Shown here in pieces: positions 8,509-15,905 of a stretch of 21,013 bases of DNA (its first letter is position 1; every line of letters begins with the position of its first letter). The notes under the pieces were generated by a model. The model had not been told where the DNA came from, made no database searches, and saw nothing but the letters and a program-made list of their open reading frames with translations. Origin of the DNA: Candidatus Omnitrophota bacterium. Lineage in GTDB: Bacteria; Ratteibacteria; UBA8468; B48-G9; DSTR01. The DNA lies in NCBI GenBank assembly GCA_023818865.1, contig JAMWDF010000019.1, positions 1-21,013 on the forward strand, in the 5' to 3' direction. The position numbers and the translations under genes are program-made.

Positions 8509-9099
8509 TTATTCTCCGTACTTTATTTGTCCCTGAGCAATTAGCTTGACTGACAAAGGATAAATGAAATGTTCTTTTTCTTGAATTCTTCGGTGTAATG
8601 ATTCCGGCGTGTCATCTGGCAAGACTGGGACTACGGCCTGAAGAATGATTTTCCCGGCGTCAACGTATTCATTAACGAAATGGGTGGTGCAGCCAGTAAA
8701 TTTCACTCCATAGTCCAGAGCTTGCTTCCAGGCTTCCAGTCCGGGGAAAGCCGGAAGTAATGAGGGGTGGATGTTAATGATACGGTTAGGGAAATTAGAC
8801 AAGAACGTCCTTTTTATCACCCGCATGAAACCGGCCAGACAAACCAATTGCACCTGGTGTTTTACAAGACACTCAACATACTGCTTTTCCACTTCTGAAA
8901 CGAGATAGGTCTTCCGGGGACCTGGCGGTAAGTAAAAAGCAGGGATGCCAGCCTTTTTAGCTCTCTCCAGGGCGTAAGCCTGGGGATTGTCACTGATGAC
9001 TACGCCGATACGCCCAGGGAGATAACCTTCTTTGATGGCATCAATCAAAGCCTGAAGATTAGTTCCTTGTCCTGAAGCCAGCACGCCGATAGTTAACAT
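8509..9099 (-). CDS. purN: Phosphoribosylglycinamide formyltransferase
   Basis: PurN transfers a formyl group from 10-formyltetrahydrofolate to GAR, the third step of purine synthesis. All hallmarks are present in 196 residues: phosphate-binding ASGQGTNLQAL (8-18), the catalytic set Asn109 and His111 in NIHPSLLPAFPG (109-120), and Asp147 in the YVDAGKI loop, equivalent to E. coli Asn106, His108 and Asp144. ATG 9099 has AAGGAG about eight bases upstream, located inside the end of the merR gene, which it overlaps by seven bases. Other purine genes are absent from this operon; purA lies in the window but in a separate plus-strand unit. Confidence 0.96.
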   Translation of the reverse strand: MLTIGVLASGQGTNLQALIDAIKEGYLPGRIGVVISDNPQAYALERAKKAGIPAFYLPPGPRKTYLVSEVEKQYVECLVKHQVQLVCLAGFMRVIKRTFLSNFPNRIINIHPSLLPAFPGLEAWKQALDYGVKFTGCTTHFVNEYVDAGKIILQAVVPVLPDDTPESLHRRIQEKEHFIYPLSVKLIAQGQIKYGE

Positions 9100-9410
9100 T
9101 TCTCGATCTCCTTGAGTTCCCGCACCAACTGCCGCAAGAAATCAATCAGACGCTGAATATTTTTTTCAGGCTGATGAACTTGCCGGAGGTGCCTTTTTAC
9201 TCCTTTCAGCCGATAACCTTCTTTATAGAGAAGATTTTTTATCTTGGTGATGGTGGCAATATTACGACTGGTATAAAGTCGGTGACCCCGGTGGTCCCGA
9301 CCTGGTTTGAGAGACCTAAAGTGTTTTTCCCAGTACCTGAGGATATGGCTGGGTACCTCGGTAAGCCGACTGACTTCGCCGATGGAGTAAAACCTTCCTT
9401 GGGAAATCAT
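9093..9410 (-). CDS. Small MerR-family transcriptional regulator
   Basis: The 105 residues contain a MerR winged-helix DNA-binding domain (about 7-75): YSIGEVSRLTEVPSHILRYW is the helix-turn-helix and first wing entry, followed by RDHRGHRLYT (second wing) and the helices leading to the dimerisation region. Only about 30 residues follow, as a short coiled-coil-like helix, so there is no effector-binding domain; this resembles the HspR/RacA-like short MerR class. The stop of gpsA and this ATG overlap by one base (TAATG). The target is unknown. Being embedded between gpsA and purN, it may be a housekeeping or nucleoid-type regulator, and the palindrome at the operon promoter (11651-11672) is a candidate site. 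That pairing is speculation. Confidence 0.88.
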   Translation of the reverse strand: MISQGRFYSIGEVSRLTEVPSHILRYWEKHFRSLKPGRDHRGHRLYTSRNIATITKIKNLLYKEGYRLKGVKRHLRQVHQPEKNIQRLIDFLRQLVRELKEIEKC

Positions 9411-10396
9411 TATTCTTGTTTCAACCTTCGGTTCATCAAATCTTCCAGAACCTGCCGAGGATTGTGTTTCAGATATACAATCCGATAGATTGCCTGAGTA
9501 ATCGGAGCATCTATACTTCTCGCCCGGATGAGCCGCAGTAGACTCTTGACAGTGAAATAACCCTCAACTACCATCTGCGTTTCCTGAAAAAACTTTTCCT
9601 GACTTGATGTTATCAGCGCTTCTCCAAAAGAACGATTACGGCTCACCGGGCTAAAAGCGGTAGTTATCAAATCTCCCAGTCCAGAAAGTCCATAAAATGT
9701 CTTTTCCTTTCCTCCTAAAGCCACTCCCACCCTGACCATTTCTTTTAATCCTCGGGTGAGGTAAGCTGCTTTTGTATTTATGCCCAAGTTTAGACCGTCA
9801 ATAATCCCGGCACCGATAGCAATTACATTTTTGATTGCTCCACCCAGCTCTACGCCTCTGACATCTACCGTAGTATACAACCTTAAGCTGGAGCTGCTCA
9901 AATGTTTCTGAAAAATGCTGGCAATTTTCAGATCAGGCGAAGCTACCACGGCGGCCGAGGGACATCCGCAAGCCAGCTCCCGGGCAATACATGGACCAGA
10001 AAGAACCGCAAAACTACTATCCGGTAGCAATTGCTTGAGTACGGCTGACATCGTCATTCCGGTCTGAACTTCTAACCCTTTGGTGGCAATGAGCAATGGT
10101 TGATTCCGGTATAGGGGTTTTAACCGCTGGAGGGTGTGGCGGAAATACCTTGAGGGTACAGCAATGAGCAGGTATTTACTTGCTCTTACCACTTCTGGCA
10201 AGGAAGCAGAAACCATAATCTCCGGCGGAATTCTTATCCCTGGTAAAAACAAAATATTTTCCCTTCGTTCCTGGAGTGTCCAGGCATAGTCAGGGAAGAC
10301 CTCCCAGAGCCTCACGGTGTGGTTTCTTTTTAAGGCAAGAAGAGAGAGGCAGGTACCCCAGCCACCAGCCCCGATTACTCCGATCTGCGTTCCCAT
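9410..10396 (-). CDS. gpsA: Glycerol-3-phosphate dehydrogenase [NAD(P)+]
   Basis: GpsA reduces dihydroxyacetone phosphate to sn-glycerol-3-phosphate for bacterial phospholipids. The 328 residues show the Rossmann GVIGAGGWGT (6-15), ATKG with Lys106, the catalytic Lys189 in GGAIKNVIAIGAGI (185-198), and GLSGLGDLITT (236-246). It overlaps the end of plsY by 22 nt, and no Shine-Dalgarno precedes ATG 10396, suggesting coupled translation. PlsY uses its product directly. A second enzyme of the same substrate but opposite stereochemistry is encoded six genes downstream in the same operon. Confidence 0.97.
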   Translation of the reverse strand: MGTQIGVIGAGGWGTCLSLLALKRNHTVRLWEVFPDYAWTLQERRENILFLPGIRIPPEIMVSASLPEVVRASKYLLIAVPSRYFRHTLQRLKPLYRNQPLLIATKGLEVQTGMTMSAVLKQLLPDSSFAVLSGPCIARELACGCPSAAVVASPDLKIASIFQKHLSSSSLRLYTTVDVRGVELGGAIKNVIAIGAGIIDGLNLGINTKAAYLTRGLKEMVRVGVALGGKEKTFYGLSGLGDLITTAFSPVSRNRSFGEALITSSQEKFFQETQMVVEGYFTVKSLLRLIRARSIDAPITQAIYRIVYLKHNPRQVLEDLMNRRLKQE

Positions 10397-10986
10397 GGGA
10401 AGAAGAATCTGTTTTCCTGGCGGCTCGCCAATCTCTGGATATTTGCTCGGTGGCGCCAGATTATAAGCCCGGTAACAAGTACGCCACAGGCGGTTAGTAT
10501 CCAGTCCTGTTCAAAGAAATAAATCAAAAAAGGCAAGGCGACTGCTCCGGCCACTGAGGCCAAGGAAACATAGCGAACCAGGCTCAAAACAGCTAACCAA
10601 ATAAGAAAGCAAACAATTGCTGGCTGAAGAAATAAACCCAGCATCACTCCGAAACTGGTAGCTACTCCCTTGCCCCCGCGGCCTTTCAGCCAAAAGGAAA
10701 AGGTATGTCCAACTACGGTTGCCAACCCCAAACCTATCAGTTCTACTGGCGAAAAAGATGTTTTTTCCTTGGCTAGCCAGATCGGTAACCAGCCTTTAGC
10801 TATATCCAAAAAAAGGACGGTTGCTCCAGGAGTCAAGCCCAGATTTCGGTAAACATTAGTTGCCCCGATATTGCCGCTTCCCAGTGACCGGATGTCCTTT
10901 TTCGCCCACAGCCGGCCAATTATATACCCACTGGGGAAACTGCCCACCAGGTAACCTACAGCCAGCCAAATAGGGTAGCTGAGCAC
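10375..10986 (-). CDS. plsY: Acyl-phosphate:glycerol-3-phosphate acyltransferase
   Basis: PlsY is an integral membrane enzyme that transfers an acyl chain from acyl-phosphate to position 1 of glycerol-3-phosphate, starting phospholipid synthesis. The 203 residues carry the three conserved loops: GSFPSG (15-20), LGSGNIGATN (35-44) and GHTFSFWLKGRGGKGVAT (93-110), separated by hydrophobic transmembrane helices. The start is GTG at 10986, one base after the stop of the corrinoid gene and without its own ribosome site. The basic C-terminus overlaps gpsA. PlsX, which supplies acyl-phosphate, is not in the window. Confidence 0.96.
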   Translation of the reverse strand: MLSYPIWLAVGYLVGSFPSGYIIGRLWAKKDIRSLGSGNIGATNVYRNLGLTPGATVLFLDIAKGWLPIWLAKEKTSFSPVELIGLGLATVVGHTFSFWLKGRGGKGVATSFGVMLGLFLQPAIVCFLIWLAVLSLVRYVSLASVAGAVALPFLIYFFEQDWILTACGVLVTGLIIWRHRANIQRLASRQENRFFFPWERRSE

Positions 10987-10987
10987 T

Positions 10988-11623
10988 TTATACGGCGAGA
11001 AGCGATTTCACTTTATCCACCGCTGAAGCGGCATCAGGCGCGTAACCATCCGCACCGATTTCATCAGCGTAATTTTGCGTAACCGGGGCTCCTCCGATCA
11101 CTACCTTGACTTGGTCTCTAAGTCCTGCATTTTTCAGCGCTTCAATAACATCTTTCATCGCCACCATAGTAGTTGTCAAAAGAGCGGATAACCCAAGAAC
11201 CTGAGCGCCGTTCTTCACGGCTTCTACGAATTTCTCCGGGGGTACATCAATTCCTAAATCCTCTACTTGGAATCCAGCGCCTTTCCACATCATTACAACC
11301 AGATTCTTCCCGATGTCATGGAGATCACCTTTAACTGTGCCGATAGCTACCTTAGCCAGGGGTTTAATCCCGGCTTGGACGATGTAGGGTTCCAGAATAG
11401 CCATGGATTGATTCATAGCCCTGGCGGCGATCAGCACTTCTGGGACATAGAACTCATTCGCTTTAAACTTTGCGCCAACGACTTCCATTCCGGCAATCAG
11501 TCCCTGGTTGAGGATATCCGCTACCGGAATGTTTTCCTTAATGGCTGCTTCTACCTTCTCTTTAGCTGTTTTCGCATCCCCTTTAATGATGCTTTCCTTG
11601 ATCGTCTCCAGAATTCCTGCCAT
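10988..11623 (-). CDS. Corrinoid (B12-binding) methyltransferase protein, MtaC/MtbC-like
   Basis: The 211 residues form the two-domain corrinoid protein of methyl-transfer systems: an N-terminal four-helix methionine-synthase-like cap (about 1-88) and a Rossmann B12 domain (about 89-211). The lower cobalt ligand is His102 in GDLHDIGKN (99-107), matching D-x-H-x-x-G. LSALLTTTM (145-153) and IGGAPV (176-181) complete the cobalamin pocket. Such proteins carry a methyl group between a substrate-specific methyltransferase and a tetrahydrofolate- or CoM-methylating enzyme. The UroD-family gene in the same operon (4634-5692) is the likely partner; no activating ATPase (RamA type) or MtrH-type gene is present. 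ATG 11623 has AAGGAGGG upstream and is the first gene after the promoter at 11675-11703. Confidence 0.92.
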   Translation of the reverse strand: MAGILETIKESIIKGDAKTAKEKVEAAIKENIPVADILNQGLIAGMEVVGAKFKANEFYVPEVLIAARAMNQSMAILEPYIVQAGIKPLAKVAIGTVKGDLHDIGKNLVVMMWKGAGFQVEDLGIDVPPEKFVEAVKNGAQVLGLSALLTTTMVAMKDVIEALKNAGLRDQVKVVIGGAPVTQNYADEIGADGYAPDAASAVDKVKSLLAV

Positions 11624-11650
11624 TAGCCCTCCTTGTTGTGCGAAGAAATC

Positions 11651-11672
11651 TGGACAATTTTTCAGTTGTCCA
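11651..11672. promoter_or_regulatory. Palindrome over the predicted transcription start of the large operon (candidate operator)
   Basis: Two perfect 7-base arms, TGGACAA (11651-11657) and TTGTCCA (11666-11672), are separated by 8 bases. The element begins immediately after the -10 hexamer of the minus-strand promoter and covers the expected start near 11668, the place where a repressor dimer would block transcription. The 22-base symmetry fits a helix-turn-helix dimer. It is too early in the transcript to be a full 5' hairpin. The binding protein is unknown. Confidence 0.5.
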
Positions 11673-11674
11673 TA

Positions 11675-11703
11675 ATTAAAATCTTTTTCCGGAGAAAAGT
11701 CAA
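11675..11703 (-). promoter_or_regulatory. σ70-type promoter for the 11-gene minus-strand operon
   Basis: On the minus strand TTGACT (11698-11703) is followed after exactly 17 nt by TTTAAT (11675-11680), each matching consensus at five of six positions. The predicted start near 11668 gives a leader of about 45 nt ending in AAGGAGGG before the corrinoid-gene ATG. The -35 lies 14 bases from the -35 of the oppositely oriented tRNA promoter. Confidence 0.65.
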
Positions 11704-11717
11704 ATCAAAATTTTCCA

Positions 11718-11747
11718 TTGACAGAGAAACCCATTTTCGGCTAATAT
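11718..11747 (+). promoter_or_regulatory. σ70-type promoter for tRNA-Val
   Basis: A perfect TTGACA (11718-11723) is followed after 18 nt by TAATAT (11742-11747). Transcription would begin near 11754, leaving a leader of about 24 nt before the mature tRNA, removable by RNase P. It is the strongest promoter match in the window, as expected for a stable RNA gene, and may also feed dnaK because no convincing terminator separates them. Confidence 0.7.
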
Positions 11748-11777
11748 TCCAAGTGGCGGATTGGGGTGGAAAGATGC

Positions 11778-11850
11778 GGGCGGTTGACTCAGTGGTGAGA
11801 GTGCCACCCTTACAAGGTGGAAGTCGGGGGTTCGAATCCCTCACCGCCCA
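11778..11850 (+). tRNA. tRNA-Val (anticodon UAC)
   Basis: A complete 73-nt cloverleaf can be drawn. The acceptor stem GGGCGGT (11778-11784) pairs with ACCGCCC (11843-11849), and the discriminator is A at 11850. The D stem is ACTC/GAGT; the anticodon stem CCACC/GGTGG (11804-11808 and 11816-11820) encloses loop CTTACAA with anticodon TAC at 11811-11813; the variable loop is short; the T stem GGGGG/CCCTC encloses TTCGAAT. The 3' CCA is not encoded and must be added by nucleotidyltransferase. UAC reads valine GUN codons. Confidence 0.96.
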
Positions 11851-11907
11851 CTTGCGATCAGAGCAAAGATGTTCTGGTTGTTTTGCTTTAGCCAATGGTT
11901 CAGCCAT

Positions 11908-11949
11908 TTGAATTCTGGTTGAAACTTAAAAGTAATCTAATCATCTAAA
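11908..11949 (+). promoter_or_regulatory. Weak candidate promoter region upstream of dnaK
   Basis: Two overlapping weak options exist: TTGAAT (11908-11913) with AGTAAT after 17 nt, or TTGAAA (11919-11924) with TCTAAA after 19 nt. Neither is convincing. The heat-shock CIRCE inverted repeat is not present in the 137-nt gap between the tRNA and dnaK. The ribosome site AAGGAGG (11973-11979) is clear. Confidence 0.25.
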
Positions 11950-11987
11950 TTAGCGAAAAACTAAAACTTTCCAAGGAGGCTTAGGAT

Positions 11988-13865
11988 ATGGACACAATCA
12001 TCGGGATAGACTTAGGGACCAGCAATTCATCTGCGGCGGTAATGGAAGGGGATAAGCCAGTAATCATCCCCAGTGCTGAGGGGACAACCATTGTCGGTGG
12101 TAAGGCTTTTCCCTCTTACGTGGCTTTTACTCGAGATGGACAATTACTAGTGGGTGAACCAGCTCGCCGGCAGGCAGCGGTCAACCCAGAGGGTACAGTA
12201 ATCGCAGCCAAAAGAAAAATGGGGACTGACCATAAGTATGTCATCTTTGGTAAAACTTACACCCCTCAACAAATTTCAGCTTTTATCCTTCAGAAAATCA
12301 AGAAGGATGCGGAAACTTTTTTGGGAAGAAGCATTCGCAAGGCGGTCATCACCGTACCGGCTTATTTTAACGATAACCAGCGCCAGGCAACTAAAGACGC
12401 GGGAACCATTGCTGGGTTAGAAGTTGTCAGACTGATTAATGAACCTACGGCCGCGGCTTTTGCCTATGGTCTGGATAAGCTTGACGAGGAGATGCGTTTC
12501 ATCGTTTTTGATTTTGGGGCTGGGACCCTGGATGTTACGGTTATGGAGATGATGGGTCGAGGGACCTTTAAAGTTCTGGCAACCAGCGGTGATACGCAAC
12601 TGGGCGGAACGGACATGGATAATGCTTTGATTGACTATATCGCTGATGAATTTAAGAGAGACACTGGAATAGATTTAAGGAATGACAAGATGGCGATGCA
12701 ACGCATTAGAGAAGCAGCCGAAAAGGCGAAAATTGAATTGTCTTCAACCGTAGAAACTGAAATCAATCTTCCTTTTATTACAGCCGACCAAACTGGTCCC
12801 AAGCACTTGACGATGAAGATTCGTCGGGCCAAGCTGGAAGAGTTAGTGAGACCAATTATTGAAAAGTGCAAGGGCCCAATAGAGCAGGCTCTTAATGATG
12901 CTAAGTTGACCAGGAAAGAAGTTAACCGGGTTATTTTGGTAGGCGGTCCTACCAGAATGCCGATGGTCCAGGATTTTGTGCGAGATTACCTGGGAACTAA
13001 GTTAGAAAGAGGCATTGACCCGATGGAGTGTGTTTCTATCGGAGCGGCTATCCAAGGAGCGATTCTTGCTGGAGGGCTTAAGGATAAGGATATTCTTCTC
13101 CTGGATGTTACCCCGCTGTCGCTTGGGATTGAAACCCTAGGGGGAGTTTTTTCCAAAATTATTGAGAGAAATACAACTATCCCTACCAAAAAAAGCCAGA
13201 TTTTTTCTACAGCGGCTGATAACCAAACAGAAGTGGAAGTGCATGTCCTTCAAGGGGAGCGACCGATGGCTGCGGATAATCTCACTTTAGGCCGGTTTCA
13301 TTTAACAGGCATTCCCCCGGCTCCCAGAGGGGTACCGCAGATAGAGGTAACTTTTGATATTGATCGGGATGGAATTCTCTCTGTTTCCGCCAAGGACCTT
13401 GGCACTCAAAAAGAGCAATCAATTAAGATTACTGCTTCCAAGAGATTGAGTAAAGAAGAGATTGATAAGATGATTAAAGAAGCAGAGAAATTTGCGGCTG
13501 AAGATAGTCAGCGGCGAGAACTAGCGGAATTGTGTAATCGGGCTGATAATTTGGTCTATCAAGTAGAACGGCTACTGAAAGAGCATGGAGGGAAGATATC
13601 CGAAGATGAGCGGAAAGACATTGAGGACAAGATCGCCCGACTGAGAAAGAGCATTGAGACCCGGGATGGGGAATCGGTAAAGAAAGGAATGGAGGAACTG
13701 GAGCAATCTTCTCATAAGTTGGCTCAGATTTTGTATCAGAAAGCGCAGTCAGAGACTGGGGAGCAACCTAAGGGACAATCTTCTTCAGCTACCCAGGAAG
13801 CCGAAAAGGAAGAGGGGAAGCGAGTGGTAGATGCTGAGTATAAAGAGGTTGATGATCAGAAATAA
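11988..13865 (+). CDS. dnaK: Chaperone protein DnaK (Hsp70)
   Basis: DnaK binds exposed hydrophobic segments of client proteins in an ATP-dependent cycle driven by DnaJ and GrpE. At 625 residues it is near normal length. The nucleotide domain has IGIDLGTSNSS (5-15), phosphate-2 motif DFGAGT (175-180, with Ala where most have a second Gly but still D-x-G-x-G-T) and VGGPTRMP (318-325). The interdomain linker DILLLDVTPLSLG is at 368-380, and the acidic C-terminus ends VVDAEYKEVDDQK. The early region (KRKMGTDHKYVIFGKTYTPQQI) is of the short Gram-positive/archaeal form, lacking the insert of proteobacterial DnaK. ATG 11988 follows AAGGAGG by eight bases. The partners grpE and dnaJ are not adjacent. 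Its end lies four bases from the convergent ATPase subunit D gene. Confidence 0.97.
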   Translation: MDTIIGIDLGTSNSSAAVMEGDKPVIIPSAEGTTIVGGKAFPSYVAFTRDGQLLVGEPARRQAAVNPEGTVIAAKRKMGTDHKYVIFGKTYTPQQISAFILQKIKKDAETFLGRSIRKAVITVPAYFNDNQRQATKDAGTIAGLEVVRLINEPTAAAFAYGLDKLDEEMRFIVFDFGAGTLDVTVMEMMGRGTFKVLATSGDTQLGGTDMDNALIDYIADEFKRDTGIDLRNDKMAMQRIREAAEKAKIELSSTVETEINLPFITADQTGPKHLTMKIRRAKLEELVRPIIEKCKGPIEQALNDAKLTRKEVNRVILVGGPTRMPMVQDFVRDYLGTKLERGIDPMECVSIGAAIQGAILAGGLKDKDILLLDVTPLSLGIETLGGVFSKIIERNTTIPTKKSQIFSTAADNQTEVEVHVLQGERPMAADNLTLGRFHLTGIPPAPRGVPQIEVTFDIDRDGILSVSAKDLGTQKEQSIKITASKRLSKEEIDKMIKEAEKFAAEDSQRRELAELCNRADNLVYQVERLLKEHGGKISEDERKDIEDKIARLRKSIETRDGESVKKGMEELEQSSHKLAQILYQKAQSETGEQPKGQSSSATQEAEKEEGKRVVDAEYKEVDDQK

Positions 13866-13869
13866 GTTT

Positions 13870-14481
13870 TTAGTGCCAATTAGGACGCCGGAGATGCTTA
13901 AGACGAAGCAACGCGCTTCTTTCCGCCTCAGCTAATTTAAAGGTGATAAATTTGCTTGCATGTTGAAGTTCAGGAATCAGGACAAATTCCAGGGCGTTAA
14001 CCCGGCGCCTTGTCCTTTCAATTTCATGGGAGAAGGCTATTAACTGGGACTCAAGATTGGCTAACTTGCTTATTTCGCTGAGCATTTCTGTAGCTTCTTT
14101 GAGTAAAGATAGAGTCATCGGATTATCCTGGGGGAAAGAAAGTGTCTGGGGTTCAATAGTAAACTCAAGGCGCTTTACCGGGACGTTTAAAACTCTCTCC
14201 TGGAAGAATTTAGTTTGTACTTGAGCCAGTGGTGCCTGGCTAAGTCTTTCCCAACTGGCAGTATCTATACCGGTTCGCCACCAGAGTAGGCGGGAACAGA
14301 AATCAAGGAAGTCTCGTTCAACTTGTTCCCTGATTTCCCGAAGATTTGCTAGCAACCGGCGGAATTCTACCAGCAGTTGCTCTTCCTTTTCCTTTAAGAG
14401 TTTATAGCCACGCCGCGCCAGGGTTAACCGCTTCCTTATTTTGAGTAACTCCATCCTGGTAGGGCTTACTCTTATTTTCAT
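13870..14481 (-). CDS. atpD: V/A-type ATP synthase subunit D
   Basis: Subunit D is the long coiled-coil of the central rotor stalk that turns inside the A3B3 head. The 203-residue length and the N-terminal VSPTRMELLKIRKRLTLARRG (6-26, in part) are the family hallmark; long alternating helices at both ends flank a less regular middle (about 85-130), and the C-terminal helix is rich in Arg and Leu. The ATG overlaps the stop of subunit B by four bases (ATGA). It ends four bases from the convergent dnaK stop, leaving no room for a private terminator. Confidence 0.95.
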   Translation of the reverse strand: MKIRVSPTRMELLKIRKRLTLARRGYKLLKEKEEQLLVEFRRLLANLREIREQVERDFLDFCSRLLWWRTGIDTASWERLSQAPLAQVQTKFFQERVLNVPVKRLEFTIEPQTLSFPQDNPMTLSLLKEATEMLSEISKLANLESQLIAFSHEIERTRRRVNALEFVLIPELQHASKFITFKLAEAERSALLRLKHLRRPNWH

Positions 14482-15899
14482 AACTGGTCATCACCGGATT
14501 CAGAATTGTCTTGCTTGTTCCAGAATTCCTCCATAATTTCCGGGGGAATACGTTTAATATCTGGGCGGGGTAACTGCCGAAGAAGTTTCCAGCCAAGGTC
14601 CAAAGTTTGGTTAATACCCCGATTTTCATTCTTCCCTTGGTTGATAAATTCTTGTTCAAACATCCGAGCGAAGTTCAGGTGGGAGACGTCGGAATCAGTC
14701 AGGGCCGCTTCTCCAAGGACCATGGCTAATTCTTCGGCTTCCTTTCCCCGGGCATAAGAAGCGAAAAGTTGGCTGGCCAGAGAGGGATGGTCGTGTCTAG
14801 TGGCGCCCCGGCCAATTCCTTTGTCCCTAAGCCGGGATAAAGAGGTAAGAATATCAATCGGCGGATAGATTCCTTTTAAATGCAAGGTGCGGGAGAAAAT
14901 AATCTGTCCTTCCGTGATATAGCCAGTTAGATCTGGGATGGGATGGGTTTTATCATCTTCGGGCATGGTCAAAATTGGCATCTGAGTGATTGAGCCTGGT
15001 TTACCTTTGATTCGCCCAGCCCTCTCGTAAATGGTAGAGAAATCGGTATAGAGATAAGAAGGATAACCCCGCCGACCAGGGATTTCGTTGCGGGCAGCTG
15101 AGATTTCCCTGAGGGCCTCAGCATAGTTGGTCATATCGGTCAAAATAACCATTACATGCATATTGAGTTCAAAAGCCAGGTACTCGGCGGCTGTTAGTGC
15201 TACTCGGGGAGTGGCAATCCTTTCTATGGCTGGTTCATCAGCTAGATTAATAAAAACCACACTTCTTTCCAAAGCGCCTGCTTCTTCAAACTGAGTTAAA
15301 AAAAACTGGGCTTCTTCGTACGTAATTCCCATGCAAGCAAAGACGATCCCAAATTTTTCTTCTTCTCCAAGGATTCTTGCCTGTTTGACGATTTGAGTTG
15401 CCAGAAGATTATGGGGCAATCCGGCTCCGGAGAAGATAGGTAGTTTCTGCCCCCGAACGATGCTATTCAAGGCGTCAATGGCAGAGATGCCGGTCTGGAT
15501 AAACTCAGAAGGATAAGCCCGTCGGGTGGGATTAATTTGGTAACCATTGATGTTTATTAATCGGTCAGGAATAATCTCTGGTCCGCCGTCCCTGACCGCT
15601 CCCAGTCCTGTAAAGACCCGGCCAAGAATATCTGGACTTACTCCAAATTCTACTCCCCGGCCGAGGAACCGGATTCGCGTCTGGGAGGGGTCCAGCCCGC
15701 TGGTACCTTCAAAAACCTGGACTAGTCCGGTATCCCGTTCGATTTCTAAGACCCGGGCAGTTCTTAAACTGCCATCAGGCAAAGCGATTTCCACCAGTTC
15801 ACCATAACTGGCTCCCCCCACGCCTTCTACCAGGAGCAGAGGACCGCTAATCCGCCCGATTTTCTTGAACTCCCGCGCCGAATGGATAATCTGTTTCAT
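14478..15899 (-). CDS. atpB: V/A-type ATP synthase subunit B (non-catalytic)
   Basis: Subunit B is the regulatory, non-catalytic nucleotide-site subunit that alternates with A in the V1/A1 head. I chose ATG 15899, giving 473 residues (MKQIIHSAREFKKIGRISGP...), because the longer frame from 15935 adds a non-homologous hydrophobic stretch and would lie inside the promoter. Features: beta-barrel start GPLLLVEGVGGASYGELVEI (about 19-38), the degenerate P-loop FSGAGLPHN (156-164) that marks B rather than A, IVFACMGITYEEAQFF, and the TDMTNYAEALREISAARNEIPGRRGYP region. Subunit A is not adjacent. The predicted promoter places the transcript start at or next to the ATG. Confidence 0.95.
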   Translation of the reverse strand: MKQIIHSAREFKKIGRISGPLLLVEGVGGASYGELVEIALPDGSLRTARVLEIERDTGLVQVFEGTSGLDPSQTRIRFLGRGVEFGVSPDILGRVFTGLGAVRDGGPEIIPDRLININGYQINPTRRAYPSEFIQTGISAIDALNSIVRGQKLPIFSGAGLPHNLLATQIVKQARILGEEEKFGIVFACMGITYEEAQFFLTQFEEAGALERSVVFINLADEPAIERIATPRVALTAAEYLAFELNMHVMVILTDMTNYAEALREISAARNEIPGRRGYPSYLYTDFSTIYERAGRIKGKPGSITQMPILTMPEDDKTHPIPDLTGYITEGQIIFSRTLHLKGIYPPIDILTSLSRLRDKGIGRGATRHDHPSLASQLFASYARGKEAEELAMVLGEAALTDSDVSHLNFARMFEQEFINQGKNENRGINQTLDLGWKLLRQLPRPDIKRIPPEIMEEFWNKQDNSESGDDQL

Positions 15900-15905
15900 A
15901 AAATT

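Noticed and set aside
11861..11889. Possible intrinsic terminator after tRNA-Val (GAGCAAA ... TTTGCTT)
   Set aside because: The stem is AT-rich with a 14-base loop and no following run of T; too weak to support.
11662..11911. Open frames on both strands over the tRNA region
   Set aside because: They run through the tRNA gene and its promoter and match no protein family; the cloverleaf accounts for the sequence.
11940..11955. Small inverted repeat CTAAT-N7-ATTAG upstream of dnaK as a heat-shock operator
   Set aside because: Arms are only five AT-rich bases and do not match CIRCE or HAIR sequences; expected by chance.
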